Notes: generated by a model not told the origin, from the letters alone. A DNA stretch of 64,000 bases from an uncultured Aquimarina sp. (GCF_947496855.1 NZ_CANMED010000003.1:124001-188000); one strand, 5' to 3'. Shown: positions 1 through 8,408, counted from the first letter of the stretch. Translations and numbers: made by a program.

Positions 1-427
1 TGTAAAGACTGTCCCAATCAACATTATTGAGGTCTAAATAAGCATAATGATTTTTGTAGGTATTTGCAAAAACCTCAAAATTATATGAGATGTCGTTTTT
101 GTCTTTTAAATTTTCATGGCACAAGTCTGGAAACTTGTTTAATCTTACATAGCGATATTTGCTAAATCCACGTTCTATGGTAAGGGTATCATTTGAAATT
201 TGTATTGAGTTTTTAACTTCTGAAATATCGCCTTCTTTTACAGGTAAACAAGAGACATCTGTTATGTCAAAATATTTATAAGTATTAGCGTCTATTTTAA
301 GAATTTTTCCATAACCTATAGATTCCCAAATTCCTTTGATTGAGTTATTTTTATCGTTATTTGGTTTGCAACCAATTAATAAAATTAAAATTAGTAGAAT
401 AGCAGAAAGAGTAGCTTTAGTTCGCAT
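1..427 (-). CDS. S41-family peptidase lipoprotein, N-terminal part (cut by window edge)
   Basis: The reading frame opens at an ATG at 427 on the minus strand and runs off the left edge, giving 142 codons. The N-terminus is a lipoprotein signal: a positively charged start, a hydrophobic stretch and a lipobox ending LLIGC. It is followed by a polar linker and a domain ending YLDLNNVDWDSLY, which closely resembles the helical N-terminal domain preceding the catalytic core in flavobacterial S41 (C-terminal processing or tricorn-like) peptidases. The catalytic Ser/Lys part lies outside the window, so the family assignment rests on the N-domain only. The bases just upstream of the start (425-431) contain a TAAC box, so this could be another cassette of the array to its right. 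Confidence 0.6.
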   Translation of the reverse strand, partial: MRTKATLSAILLILILLIGCKPNNDKNNSIKGIWESIGYGKILKIDANTYKYFDITDVSCLPVKEGDISEVKNSIQISNDTLTIERGFSKYRYVRLNKFPDLCHENLKDKNDISYNFEVFANTYKNHYAYLDLNNVDWDSLY

Positions 428-560
428 AACATTATTTGATTTTCACTCTAAAGATTACATTTTTTTATGTTTGTTACAGTTTTTCTTAAATGCACCACAA
501 CATGCGGGGATATATTACTATTACATTTAGTACCGCTTGTTATTAATTATGAACGTATAC

Positions 561-645
561 TAAACAACATAAAAAACAACCATAATGCACAAAAACTATG
601 ATTGCTATATATTCTTACTCTTATTCACAGACTAGGGATGGCAGG
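561..645. repeat. Class-A MITE/BIME-like repeat, copy A1 (left end missing)
   Basis: This copy shows the family core, an AACAACCATAA / TTATGGTTGTT-type stem-loop (here degraded), followed by a TTCACAGACTAGGGATGGC right end. It matches copies at 9.6, 10.5, 13.6, 15.0 and 17.6 kb. The left terminal palindrome is absent. It sits where the attC of the gene at 651-1400 would be expected, so it may have replaced it. Confidence 0.55.
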
Positions 646-650
646 ATTTT

Positions 651-1400
651 TTATATTTTTCCATTAAGCGTTTTCAATCTATTCAGTTCGTCAAATTCTG
701 CAACTAAAACTTTATTGTTTCTTAAGCCTTCAATTTTATTTTCTTGTATATTTATTTCAAAGCTTCGATCAATCAAATAGTTTTTAAAAGCTTCTTTATG
801 GTTTAAATCTATTCCGCTAATTACTTGTGGGAAAGTAGTCAGAACCTTCTCCAATCTGTTTTCATCTACTTTTGGAATTTTATCACTTTTCAAGGTCAAA
901 ACCATTGTCCCCTGTCCATAGTTTGCGCAAAAATATGCATCTGCATTAAGAAGCCCGCTTGCAACTATTCCCATTTTATGCTCAAACCCTTCCTCTACAC
1001 TAAAATGTCCTTTTGTAAATTCTTCAATTTGTTTTTCTTCTCCAGTTTTTTTCATATTTAATGAACCCATTAAAAGATTTTCAGGGATTCCACTTTTAGC
1101 GTTAGCCCATCCCCACATCCAAGAGTAATCATTGAAAGACAAGGATCCAATTACTTCTATAGGAAAATCAATATCTCCAAAAGATAAGGTTGCAGTATTT
1201 AGATCGATATTCCAAGCTAAACCTCCAGTTAAATCATTAAAATTCTGTTGTTTTTCAAAAGAAAGACCCGCATTCTGATTTACTAAGTCAATAAAATTTT
1301 TAAATTCATTCTTACTGATTAATGAAAAGTCGGATTGATTAATTTCAATATTAGTATTTTTCTTTTCAGGTTTTCCAAATAGTTTTTTAAATATACTCAT
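651..1400 (-). CDS. DUF6882-like protein, 249 aa
   Basis: Cytoplasmic protein with no signal peptide. The central motif YSWMWGWANAKSGIP (about residues 92-106) and the following predicted alpha/beta region resemble DUF6882 proteins, whose function is not established; they are often found as single genes in accessory DNA. The start ATG at 1400 gives MSIFKKLFGK and is the only good start. The gene stands alone: an attC-like inverted repeat (1415-1608) lies just upstream and a class-A repeat just downstream. The DUF call is from motif memory and should be treated as tentative. Confidence 0.55.
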   Translation of the reverse strand: MSIFKKLFGKPEKKNTNIEINQSDFSLISKNEFKNFIDLVNQNAGLSFEKQQNFNDLTGGLAWNIDLNTATLSFGDIDFPIEVIGSLSFNDYSWMWGWANAKSGIPENLLMGSLNMKKTGEEKQIEEFTKGHFSVEEGFEHKMGIVASGLLNADAYFCANYGQGTMVLTLKSDKIPKVDENRLEKVLTTFPQVISGIDLNHKEAFKNYLIDRSFEINIQENKIEGLRNNKVLVAEFDELNRLKTLNGKI

Positions 1401-1414
1401 AGGTTTTTTTTAAT

Positions 1415-1608
1415 GTTCGCTAACATTTAACTATGTACAATACTAGAGCAAAAGTCAGAGATTTTTGGTCGATCACTATGCCTAAGTTTATGTTATCTTT
1501 TTATCTTTTCTAAAATACTAAATTTAAACCTTTGGCAACAAACTAAATAAAATAACTACTTTTCGTTTAAACCTAAACCCTGTTTTGTAGTATAGGTGTT
1601 GTTACGCC
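1415..1608 (-). repeat. attC-like inverted repeat B1
   Basis: On the minus strand the element begins GTAACAACACCTATACTACAA and ends TTGTACATAGTTAAATGTTAGCG. The inner arms CTATACTACAA and TTGTACATAG pair with one bulged base, and AAC/GTT cores sit outside them. It lies 74 bases downstream of the frameshifted gene at 1682-2003 and directly upstream of the 249-aa gene. Confidence 0.55.
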
Positions 1609-1681
1609 TTATTTCATTCTTTATTAATCTACCATCCAATAAGCTAACAATCCAGTCAATATTATTAGGTTAATTAAATAT

Positions 1682-2003
1682 TTAATTGATTTCCGAATCA
1701 TCATCTAATTTGTAAGGAACAGAAATAACTTTTCCGTTTTTCATTTCTACTTCATCTGCATCTTCACTTGCTAAATCAAGGGCTTTTTGCGTAAAAGGAT
1801 TGTCAAGATTAAAGATATGACTCCAAGCGGGAGAATTGTGTGTTATATTGAATGCCAAACCTGTATTAATTTTTAGCTTATCTGTCAATATTTTAAAGGT
1901 TTCAACTACATTCGCTCCAGCTTTTCTTAGTTCAGAAATAAATTCATATATATCATCAGTTTCGTTTAGATACCTTTTCTATTTCGGTTTCTTTATCCTC
2001 CAT
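1682..2003 (-). pseudogene. Small hypothetical cassette gene with apparent frameshift
   Basis: A 68-codon frame ending at 1682 has no ATG start. The same frame stays open upstream back to about 1985 and encodes sensible sequence (YLNETDDIYEFISELRKAG...). An ATG at 2003 opens a different frame (MEDKETEIEK) that runs directly into it if one base is added or lost near 1970-1980. I therefore read one gene of about 107 codons with a single frameshift. Alternatives are a TTG start at 1888 giving a 68-aa protein, or a base-calling error. No family was recognised. The attC-like B1 follows 74 bases after the stop, and GCCGTAAC at 2058-2065 upstream nearly complements GTTACGCC in B1. Confidence 0.45.
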
Positions 2004-2330
2004 AAATTTCTCTCAAATACATTACCATATGATGGTATCGTTACTATTGCATTTAGTGCCGTAACTCATTTTATTATTAAGATTCTAGAAATAATGTAAA
2101 ACTCCTCATATTACAAAAGACAGTTTCACGGAAAACATCCTTAAATCCGTATATCTGAAGATAAAACAACGGCAACCCCTTGTAAAAAAGAGGTTTTTAG
2201 TTATAATCATTATAAATATGCAGGTTTAAGGTTGCGACTAGTACAAAACGCAACCTTAGGTATATAATTTATAAAATAACTTACTTAACAGGATATACTT
2301 CTTTGTTATGTTTTCTTACAAGTATCGCCA
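2004..2330. other. Gene-free stretch with hairpin and repeat remnants
   Basis: This 327-base stretch has no convincing gene. It contains TTAGTGCCGTAACTC near 2054, similar to sequences at about 515 and 25350. A segment at about 2088-2117 (ATAATGTAAAACTCCTCATATTACA) is close to one at 25435-25460. There is a perfect 10-bp hairpin (TAAGGTTGCG 2227-2236 with CGCAACCTTA 2249-2258, 12-base loop, no T-tract). A class-A-like fragment begins near 2304. Confidence 0.5.
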
Positions 2331-2342
2331 CTATTCACAGAA
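2304..2342. repeat. Class-A repeat fragment (right end)
   Basis: TTATGTTTTCTTACAAG followed by TCGCCACTATTCACAG matches the right half of the class-A family (TTATATATTCTTACTC then CGCGACTAGTCACAG). It overlaps the stop codon of the 209-aa gene at 2331, so it may have supplied that gene's current 3' end. Confidence 0.4.
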
Positions 2343-2960
2343 TATATTATAATCTTCTACTAATTCTTTTATTTCAAATTCTTCGTAAAGATTATTTTCT
2401 ATGTATTGGATTATTTTTTTACAATCAGAAAAATAACTAATTGTTTTTTCCTTGAATTTTTCTAAAGATTCATCTGGAATATAAGTCACAGTTATTTCAC
2501 CATTTCGAATAACGTAATATTGATTAACAAATTGAATATCTTTCTTTCTTGGTCTTCTTGGTGATATACTTGGATCAAGTATACGATTAGAGTAACTGAT
2601 ATTCTTTACTGTTCTCTTATATAGCTTAGATTTTCCATTGATAATTACTCTAAATAATTCTTTTTTGTTTTTAGTTATAGGAGCATATTCAAAAAATCCA
2701 GTTTCCGAGTTATAACTTCCATAAAATACTTTTCTAATTTCATCTTTCGTGAATTTTTTGACTTTTCCCTTTCTATTCTTTTTATAATAGACTTTAGAGC
2801 TACTTAGAGAAACTAATTTATTGGAAGGCATTGTCATTTTGACTATACCTTTTAATGTTTGCCCATTTTTTAAAACAACTTTTCCTTCCCTCCAATCATA
2901 TTGGCCATTACATATTGAAAATGTAAGTATAGTGATAATTGAAATAATAATTTTTATCAT
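2331..2960 (-). CDS. Secreted hypothetical protein, 209 aa
   Basis: The first 20 residues (MIKIIISIITILTFSICNGQ) form a Sec signal peptide, with cleavage likely after CNG. The mature part begins YDWREGKVVLKNGQTLKG, a pattern common in secreted Bacteroidota proteins of unknown function, and is rich in lysine and tyrosine. No catalytic motif was recognised. The last codons run into a class-A repeat fragment, so the C-terminus may not be native. It lies immediately upstream of the attC-like element B2 on the minus strand and has no partner gene. Confidence 0.6.
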   Translation of the reverse strand: MIKIIISIITILTFSICNGQYDWREGKVVLKNGQTLKGIVKMTMPSNKLVSLSSSKVYYKKNRKGKVKKFTKDEIRKVFYGSYNSETGFFEYAPITKNKKELFRVIINGKSKLYKRTVKNISYSNRILDPSISPRRPRKKDIQFVNQYYVIRNGEITVTYIPDESLEKFKEKTISYFSDCKKIIQYIENNLYEEFEIKELVEDYNIFCE

Positions 2961-2971
2961 AAAAAATGTTT

Positions 2972-3113
2972 AGTTAGCTACAATGGTTTTTGTACGAAAC
3001 GTAACGTGTAAAAAGATGCTGATTTTTCCAGTACACACCAAACTGAAAATTTTATTTGCTTTTCAGAAGTAGTTGATAACAAGCAATTACTTACACCCCT
3101 GGTTAGCGGTTGT
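2972..3113 (-). repeat. attC-like inverted repeat B2
   Basis: This element follows the S41 peptidase gene and overlaps its stop codon. GTTAGCGGTTGT at 3102-3113 is the exact reverse complement of ACAACCGCTAAC at 4298-4309, which lies just upstream of the same gene (12/12). Inside, GTGTAAGTAA and TTACACG arms can pair, with a degenerate middle. The other end (TAGCTACAATGG, 2976-2987) precedes the 209-aa gene. Confidence 0.7.
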
Positions 3114-4200
3114 TTATTTCTGTCTTGATTTTATCATATCTTTTAAGCAGCGTTTTTAATTTAGCTTTTTTTGCACTTTCAATTAACTTATCTAATGCAT
3201 TTAGATAAGCTACTTTTAAGGCTTCACTCTTGCTCGCGTTAATGTCTGGTACTACACCTACTCCTTCCCAGTCTGTTTTGGTTACAGGATGAATACTATA
3301 TGAAATTGGAAGTTGTATAGCATACTTGTCGTTTAAGTCCAGGAAATTAATTGCGTGAGCTGCTCCGGCACTATTTTGTCCAACAATTTTTGCCTTTTCA
3401 AAATGCTTCATAGCATATGCGAATTGTTCTGCAAGAGAAAAGGTTTTTTCTCCTACTAAGATATATATTGGCTTATTTAAAAAGCGTTCTCCTTCAATTT
3501 TTTGAAAAGTAAATTTAGTACTTGTCTCTCCAGTAGGTCTATTATAGCTCGACATCCATAACGTGGGTTCTTCATTAAAGAAATAACTCCCGAGATAACT
3601 GTCAGTGGGGCTATAACCACCCTGATTCTCGGTTAAGTCAATTATTAATGCATCTGTGTTGGTTACGAATCTCATTGTGGCATCAATAGTTGGTTTTACC
3701 CACTCTAAGTTTTCCCAAAAATTAAGTTTTATATATCCGATGTTTCCCTCAAGTATTTCAACTTTCTCAAAGCCAAAATTCTCTTTTTTGGCATACCATA
3801 AATTCCAATCAATTTCCTCTTCATTATTCTCTACTTTCTGTTCATTCTCTAGTTCAGCTTGTTTTCTAAGCCTTTCACGTCTAGATTTTATTAGCTTAGG
3901 ATTGTATTGAACTTTAAAATGTAGATCGTTAGTAATACCAACAAGACCTTCTGTTAAGACCTCTGCAAAATCTTTATATTCTTTTGTTTTATTATACTTA
4001 TTAGTCAATTTTAAACTATCCAGTGAATTATTTATATATTTAACCTTATCAATAAAAACATAATTTGAGTCGATTAAGACTTTGATTCTTTCAAGCACAT
4101 CATCCTTTTCAGTCTTTGATAAGGTTTTCTGAGAATATGTTGCACCTGGTGCTATTATTAGTAGTAATAAAAGGATTAAAAATTCTTTAATTCGCTTCAC
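3103..4200 (-). CDS. Secreted S41-family peptidase, 365 aa
   Basis: Serine peptidase of family S41 (tail-specific protease/IRBP-like fold). Residues 1-23 are a Sec signal peptide ending ATYSQ. A helical N-domain (25-130) is followed by the core: DALIIDLTENQGG (183-195), then GEKTFSLAEQFAYAMKH (250-266), in which Ser255 is the likely nucleophile, and VGQNSAGA (273-280). No PDZ domain is evident, as in short S41 members. The substrate cannot be predicted. The final codons lie inside the attC-like element, as often seen in cassette genes. It is a single-gene cassette bounded by a perfect 12-base complementary pair. Confidence 0.8.
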   Translation of the reverse strand: MKRIKEFLILLLLLIIAPGATYSQKTLSKTEKDDVLERIKVLIDSNYVFIDKVKYINNSLDSLKLTNKYNKTKEYKDFAEVLTEGLVGITNDLHFKVQYNPKLIKSRRERLRKQAELENEQKVENNEEEIDWNLWYAKKENFGFEKVEILEGNIGYIKLNFWENLEWVKPTIDATMRFVTNTDALIIDLTENQGGYSPTDSYLGSYFFNEEPTLWMSSYNRPTGETSTKFTFQKIEGERFLNKPIYILVGEKTFSLAEQFAYAMKHFEKAKIVGQNSAGAAHAINFLDLNDKYAIQLPISYSIHPVTKTDWEGVGVVPDINASKSEALKVAYLNALDKLIESAKKAKLKTLLKRYDKIKTEINNR

Positions 4201-4297
4201 ATTGTTTAATTTTAATTTGACGAACCCAAAAATATCTTTTTTAATCTTTTAAAAAGATTGAATGTATACAAACGTACATAGTTGTCGGTTTCTTAAA

Positions 4298-4359
4298 ACA
4301 ACCGCTAACGTTAAATGTAAAATGATTTTTGATACATTCTTGAGTAGTGTTATAGTTAG
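4298..4359 (-). repeat. attC-like inverted repeat B3 (short form)
   Basis: Minus strand reads CTAACTATAACACTAC...TACATTTAACGTTAGCGGTTG. AATGTA and TACATT arms surround a short spacer, with AAC and GTT cores at the ends. It follows the 119-aa gene. The box GTTATAG (4349-4355) matches CTAAAAC upstream of that gene at 6 of 7 positions. It is the same short subtype as the better-preserved B14. Confidence 0.55.
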
Positions 4360-4362
4360 TTT

Positions 4363-4722
4363 TTATTTCCCGTCATATCGTTGTGGAACTTTAGGATCAT
4401 CATAAAGCAGTAAATCATATTTATCCATCACATCAATGATTAGATTCATATCTTCTCCTTCTATTCCGTAACAGTCAAATCGAACGAACTGCTTTGTAGT
4501 AAATATTTGAAAAACTCCACTCCCATTTGGATTTTCATAATCAATATTACTTTCCTTCATTTTCCAGTCTGTAATTTCGATTTGAATGTCATTTAGAATT
4601 GAGTCAATTGGTAAATCTTCTAAACCATCTACGATTTCTTCTTCAGAACATTTTTTATACACTTCTTGATTCTTCAGATATGTATCTTTTTTGAGTTTCC
4701 AAAAATCTAAATCGTAACTCAT
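4363..4722 (-). CDS. Hypothetical cytoplasmic protein, 119 aa
   Basis: Starts MSYDLDFWKLKK and is strongly acidic. Proteins opening with MSYDLDFWK form a small family of unknown function common in Bacteroidota and Bacillota, often as orphan genes in variable regions. I know of no proven role, though immunity-like functions have been suggested for similar sequences. There is no signal peptide or membrane segment. The gene sits alone between attC-like elements B3 (after) and B4 (before), consistent with a single-gene cassette. Confidence 0.65.
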   Translation of the reverse strand: MSYDLDFWKLKKDTYLKNQEVYKKCSEEEIVDGLEDLPIDSILNDIQIEITDWKMKESNIDYENPNGSGVFQIFTTKQFVRFDCYGIEGEDMNLIIDVMDKYDLLLYDDPKVPQRYDGK

Positions 4723-4749
4723 TTTTATTTCGTTTTAATTAGCTAAAAC

Positions 4750-4880
4750 CTGTTTACGTATCGTTAGTTGCGTTGGCTAGGACTAAGTTAGTAAACAAAA
4801 ATGAATCAGAGGAAATTCTTTCGGAATTTCCAAGTAGGCGATAACCAAGCAATTAATTATACACGTATTGTAAAGCATAT
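4750..4880 (-). repeat. attC-like inverted repeat B4
   Basis: Arms TTACGTATCGTTAGTTGC and GCAATTAATTATACACGTA face each other around GGAAATTCTTTCGGAATTTCC, itself a palindrome. It follows the LamG-like gene. TAAAGCATAT at 4871-4880 is the perfect complement (10/10) of ATATGCTTTA at 6928-6937, upstream of the AraC gene, so the regulator and the LamG-like gene form one two-gene cassette. Confidence 0.7.
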
Positions 4881-5959
4881 TATTCCAGTTTGGCAATTAA
4901 TCCCCAACCGTTTGCTTTATCGATAACAACACAATGAAGTATGTTTTTACCTTTTTCTAGATTTAGATATAATTTGTTTGCATCACTATCTATATGGCCT
5001 TGGTATTGTATCCCTTTAGACCTAAATGCGTTATTGCCTTTAAAAATCGTTTCCCCATTTAAATAGACAATTATTTTATCGCTATAATCAAATGAAAATA
5101 ACTTTACCTGATTGTTATTCGATTCAATAATGATTGAGGCCACAGAATAGACTTCTTTGTTTTTTTCGAAATTACCAGAAGATGCTTTTTCAATGTATTT
5201 TGAGAACGGAAGTAAACCAGATTTTTCGGTAGTTACAGTTGTGTATTCCTTTTTTGAAAAGTTGTCAAAGCTTAATTTCTCTTCAATAAAAGGTAGTGCT
5301 TTTGTAATATTCCATTGCGATATAATACTAGGCTCTATGTCATGTTTCTTTTCTTTTTTTGTTTGGCTAACTATATCTTTATTGGTGAATTTAAAATTTG
5401 AAAACCTATTGTTAAATAATGCAAATAGACCTATTTCTCCTTTATCATGTGTTGTTCTTAGGTTATCTACAGTAAGAACTTTTTCATCGTTAACAAAAAC
5501 ATCGGCATTATTATGGTTTACTTCAATACGTAAGGTGTTCCAGCCTTTATTTTTAAAGGTAACATTAGCTTGGTATTCTTTATATAATTGCCAGGTTAGT
5601 TCTTCGTTATAAGTTGGCGAGTATTGTATGGCATCGGCTTGATTGGATTTATGAAGCCTCATATAAACTTCTTCCATTGTTTTTTGTTGTTTTCTGAAAA
5701 TTATACCAGCAAAACTTCTGTTTTTATTGGCATATACATCAACTTCTATAGATCCATTAGAGAATTGTTTGTTTTTAAGAATGGCTTTACCATTTAAAAG
5801 AATTGTTTCTCTAGAGTCAAATATTTCAAAAGTAGATGTTCCTTTGGCAATCTCCCAATTTGAATCACTCATAGAAACAACTGTCTCCTTGTTTTGGGAA
5901 TAGGATAATTGTAAGTTTAGTAGAATGATAGACAAGTTGAAATAGAATAAATTTTTCAT
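4880..5959 (-). CDS. Secreted LamG/3-keto-disaccharide-hydrolase-like protein
   Basis: I place the start at the ATG at 5959 (MKNLFYFNLSIILLNLQLSYSQ), because it gives a normal Sec signal peptide; an upstream ATG at 5986 would add nine residues before it. The N-terminal half (about 30-205) is a concanavalin-like beta-sandwich (FSNGSIEVDVYANKNRSFAGIIFR, GWNTLRIEVN, GEIGLFALFNN) as in LamG and DUF1080-type proteins. The C-terminal part resembles a galactose-binding jelly roll. It probably binds or cleaves a glycan, but no catalytic residues could be assigned. It lies 62 bases downstream of the AraC regulator and likely forms one transcript with it. Confidence 0.65.
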   Translation of the reverse strand: MKNLFYFNLSIILLNLQLSYSQNKETVVSMSDSNWEIAKGTSTFEIFDSRETILLNGKAILKNKQFSNGSIEVDVYANKNRSFAGIIFRKQQKTMEEVYMRLHKSNQADAIQYSPTYNEELTWQLYKEYQANVTFKNKGWNTLRIEVNHNNADVFVNDEKVLTVDNLRTTHDKGEIGLFALFNNRFSNFKFTNKDIVSQTKKEKKHDIEPSIISQWNITKALPFIEEKLSFDNFSKKEYTTVTTEKSGLLPFSKYIEKASSGNFEKNKEVYSVASIIIESNNNQVKLFSFDYSDKIIVYLNGETIFKGNNAFRSKGIQYQGHIDSDANKLYLNLEKGKNILHCVVIDKANGWGLIAKLE

Positions 5960-6021
5960 AGTATTATTGATTTTTAATACTTGCAAAGGTTGAGTTTTAT
6001 TCTTGCTAAGAATATATCAAT

Positions 6022-6897
6022 TTATAACAAATGACTATCATTTTGGTAATTTTTGCGGTACATATTTGGAGTGATGCCTTCAAGTCTATTGAAAAAACGT
6101 GTAAGATTATTGGCTTCACTAAAATTTAGAGCATCTGCAATTTCAGAAATAGTTTTATTAGAATAGCATAACTCCATTTTAATTTCTTGTAGTAATCTAA
6201 AATGAATGATCTCCTTAGAAGTGCAGCCAAAATACTCTTTTATAACTTTGTTTAATTGATGCCTCGAGATACTCAGAATTTTACAATACTCCTCTACAGA
6301 ATGAAATTTCCGGATATTTAACTCTAATTTTTCCTTAAAGTTATAAATAGCTGAATCTGCTTGTGTTTCAGGAGAAAGTTTGTAATGTTTTGAAAATAGC
6401 CTATTTAATTTTGATAAAGAGAAGTATAGAAGTGATCTTATAATATGAAGGCTATCATTTTGGAAATTATTTATTTCAGATATAATTTCATTTAGCGCAA
6501 ATTGAATTTTATCATATTCTTCTTTTGGTAACTGTAAATATTGAGGGTGTTTCGAATTGTAAAAATATTGAAGTCTGTAAACAAATAGCTTATCATCAAA
6601 AAAATGAGATAAGAAGTCATTTTGAAAAACAAGATGAAACCCTTTAATTTCGGAAAGGTCTATTTCACAGCTCTTTTTTTGGTAAGGAGAAATAAAAAAA
6701 AAGGTGTTTTCTGCAATGCTTAATGTGTGCCCATTTAATTGAATAAGTCCTTTTGCATTTTCGAAAATAAAAATTTCAAAAAAGTTGGTTGTATGTGGAG
6801 AAGCTTCAAAAAAAACGTTAGGGTTTGTTTCGAATTTATGTAAATCCATTAGAAGCTCAAATCCATATTTTTCTTTTTCAAAAAGGAATGTACGCAA
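6022..6897 (-). CDS. AraC-family transcriptional regulator, 291 aa
   Basis: The C-terminal 100 residues form the double helix-turn-helix of the AraC/XylS family (YCKILSISRHQLNKVIKEYFG, then ISEIADALNFSEANNLTRFFNRLEGITPNMYRKNY). The N-terminal 170 residues form a cupin-like sensing domain with no recognised ligand. The downstream gene in the same unit encodes a secreted carbohydrate-binding protein, so a sugar-responsive switch is a reasonable inference. Both genes lie within one complementary box pair (4871-4880 with 6928-6937), so a regulator plus its target appear to be packaged in one cassette. Confidence 0.85.
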   Translation of the reverse strand: MRTFLFEKEKYGFELLMDLHKFETNPNVFFEASPHTTNFFEIFIFENAKGLIQLNGHTLSIAENTFFFISPYQKKSCEIDLSEIKGFHLVFQNDFLSHFFDDKLFVYRLQYFYNSKHPQYLQLPKEEYDKIQFALNEIISEINNFQNDSLHIIRSLLYFSLSKLNRLFSKHYKLSPETQADSAIYNFKEKLELNIRKFHSVEEYCKILSISRHQLNKVIKEYFGCTSKEIIHFRLLQEIKMELCYSNKTISEIADALNFSEANNLTRFFNRLEGITPNMYRKNYQNDSHLL

Positions 6898-6942
6898 TTT
6901 ATATTTTTGTTTAGTTTGAGTTATATTATATGCTTTATGTTA

Positions 6943-7064
6943 TTGTGTATGGTTGGTTGCGTGGTTAAACAACTAATTTAGTAAACAAATCATTGATAGA
7001 ATATTCCGTAGGCATGTTCATAAGCCAGCAATGACCTAGCAATTAATTATACACGGCTTAAGTT
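6943..7064 (-). repeat. attC-like inverted repeat B5
   Basis: Ends TTGTGTATGGTTGGTTGCG and GCAATTAATTATACACGG can pair through GTGTAT/ATACAC and GCGT/GCAA segments. The middle is related to B4 and B12. It is less well conserved than its relatives. The 146 bases from here to the stop of the next gene (7211) contain no gene I can support. Confidence 0.5.
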
Positions 7065-7210
7065 TACAATCTATTAAATTAGATATATAAACGGAAAGCA
7101 CAAAAGACAGGAATAAGGTTAATATACACGCAGAATATAAAAGTGCTCTAGTGAAAAAATAATACATTTTTACTTGTTTTTTTACCACAATACTTTGTTG
7201 CCACACGTTT

Positions 7211-7567
7211 TTATTCGTCTATCTTTTTAAATTCCACCTTAGCTTTTGCTTTTCCGGTTGAATTTGTATCCAAATACAATTCAAACCCTTTAATCAGTTT
7301 TACTTTTTTTATTTCGCCTTTTTTAATTGTTATAGTTTCTATAATTTTTCTATTCTGTTGCGTTCTAATAGAAAACTCCCTTTTTCCAGTATTTTCAATT
7401 ACTGCATAGCAATTTTGTCCATCGTAAGGGTTTTTCATTGCATCTTGTCCAGGTCCTTTTCCTGTTATAGACATACTTTGGGAAGGTTTCAATTCAAATT
7501 CAGATTGGGCAAGCGTTTCGTATTGAGCAAAGAATATCAAACAAAGTATTAAAATCAGCTTTTTCAT
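7211..7567 (-). CDS. Small secreted hypothetical protein, 118 aa
   Basis: Signal peptide MKKLILILCLIFFAQYETLAQ, followed by a mature domain of about 97 residues with alternating beta-strand pattern (CYAVIENTGKREFSIRTQQNRKIIETITIKKGEIKKVKLIKGFELYLDTN). No family was recognised; it looks like a compact all-beta periplasmic protein. Single gene flanked by attC-like elements. CACACGTT at its 3' end and AACGTGTT upstream (about 7603) are complementary at 7 of 8 positions. Confidence 0.55.
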   Translation of the reverse strand: MKKLILILCLIFFAQYETLAQSEFELKPSQSMSITGKGPGQDAMKNPYDGQNCYAVIENTGKREFSIRTQQNRKIIETITIKKGEIKKVKLIKGFELYLDTNSTGKAKAKVEFKKIDE

Positions 7568-7602
7568 TTTTTAATATTTTTTATGTTTTTCAAAATATTT
7601 AT

Positions 7603-7780
7603 TAACGTGTTCATGTATCGTTAGTTCCATGTAAAAAGACACTACATTTCGAGTTCAGCACAGAGTCAATTTTTTATATTTTGTTTTAAAGCCAAATTAA
7701 AAATTTGGCGGCCTTTATAAATAAAAACAAACCTTTCGGTTTAGCACTTATTAGCTATGTTTCATACACCAGGTTGTAGC
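7603..7780 (-). repeat. attC-like inverted repeat B6
   Basis: Long form. Outer arms TTCATGTATCGTTAG and TTAGCTATGTTTCATAC, and an inner GCCAAATT / AATTTGGC palindrome. GTTGTAGC at 7773-7780, after the DinB gene, matches the complement of GCTACAAT upstream of it (about 8278-8285) at 7 of 8 positions. Confidence 0.65.
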
Positions 7781-7784
7781 GTCG

Positions 7785-8264
7785 TTATTTTACGTGTCCA
7801 ATTCCAAATCCCATATCTTCAATTTTATATAAGTGATTATGGTCGTGCATTAATAAATGTCTTAGCATTATATATGGTGTGTAAGTCTTATACTCTGGGT
7901 GAATGGCTAATTTATTCCAATCATTCGAGTTAAATTCTTTTGCTAATTCAATTGTTCTTTGTCGAATTTCAAAAAAGTCATTTATAGCCTTTTTAAGGTC
8001 TAATTTTATAAAAAAATCTTCATCAAAATTATCTCCAGATAGTGGTTCAAATGTTGGTTTTTCTTCTTGTCTAAAATCGTTAAGTCTTTTTTGAAATCCA
8101 TAACTGTCTCCAATTGCTATATGGGTTGCATGTTCATGAATTGACCACTTACCTTTGACAATTTTCTCTTTATAAAGTTCAGAGTCAATTTCAGTAATTA
8201 ATTCTTTCAATAATCTTGGCGTTTCACTTAACGCGTTTAATATTGTTTCAATTTCTCTTTTCAT
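7785..8264 (-). CDS. DinB-family protein, 159 aa
   Basis: Four-helix bundle protein of the DinB/YfiT superfamily. Conserved metal-ligand histidines are visible in EHATHIA (about 44-50) and RHLLMHDHNHLYKIEDM (about 134-150), the usual spacing for a divalent-metal site. Members include thiol-dependent S-transferases and damage-inducible proteins; this one has no assigned substrate. The length is typical of the family. It is a single-gene cassette between B6 and B7. Confidence 0.8.
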   Translation of the reverse strand: MKREIETILNALSETPRLLKELITEIDSELYKEKIVKGKWSIHEHATHIAIGDSYGFQKRLNDFRQEEKPTFEPLSGDNFDEDFFIKLDLKKAINDFFEIRQRTIELAKEFNSNDWNKLAIHPEYKTYTPYIMLRHLLMHDHNHLYKIEDMGFGIGHVK

Positions 8265-8269
8265 TTTTC

Positions 8270-8346
8270 TCTAATAAGCTACAATGTCTCTTGTATGTTA
8301 CGTTTGCTACTTTCGGGAAGCAAATGGCTACACAAAATGTTATACC
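8270..8346 (-). repeat. attC-like inverted repeat B7 (short form)
   Basis: GCTACAATGTCTCTTGTATG...TGGCTACACAAAATGTTATACC, with an inner TTTGCT / AGCAAA hairpin. It follows the O-methyltransferase gene by 95 bases. The intervening stretch contains a solo class-A terminal repeat. Confidence 0.5.
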
Positions 8347-8378
8347 TATTTTATTTTTTCTTTTAATAATTAATGCTA

Positions 8379-8408
8379 ACCACTAGTCTTAGATTAGCTA
8401 TAGCGGGT
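8379..8408. repeat. Solo class-A terminal repeat (REP-like)
   Basis: CCACTAGTCTTAGATTAGCTATAGCGGG matches the right terminal inverted repeat of the class-A family (CGACTAGTCACAGACTAGCGATAGCGG) without the rest of the element. It can fold as CTAGT...ATTAG and may be a single REP unit. Confidence 0.5.

Noticed and set aside
2173..2200. Plus-strand terminator (ACCCCTTG...AGAGGTTTTT)
   Set aside because: No plus-strand gene ends nearby and the stem has a mismatch; probably chance or repeat debris.
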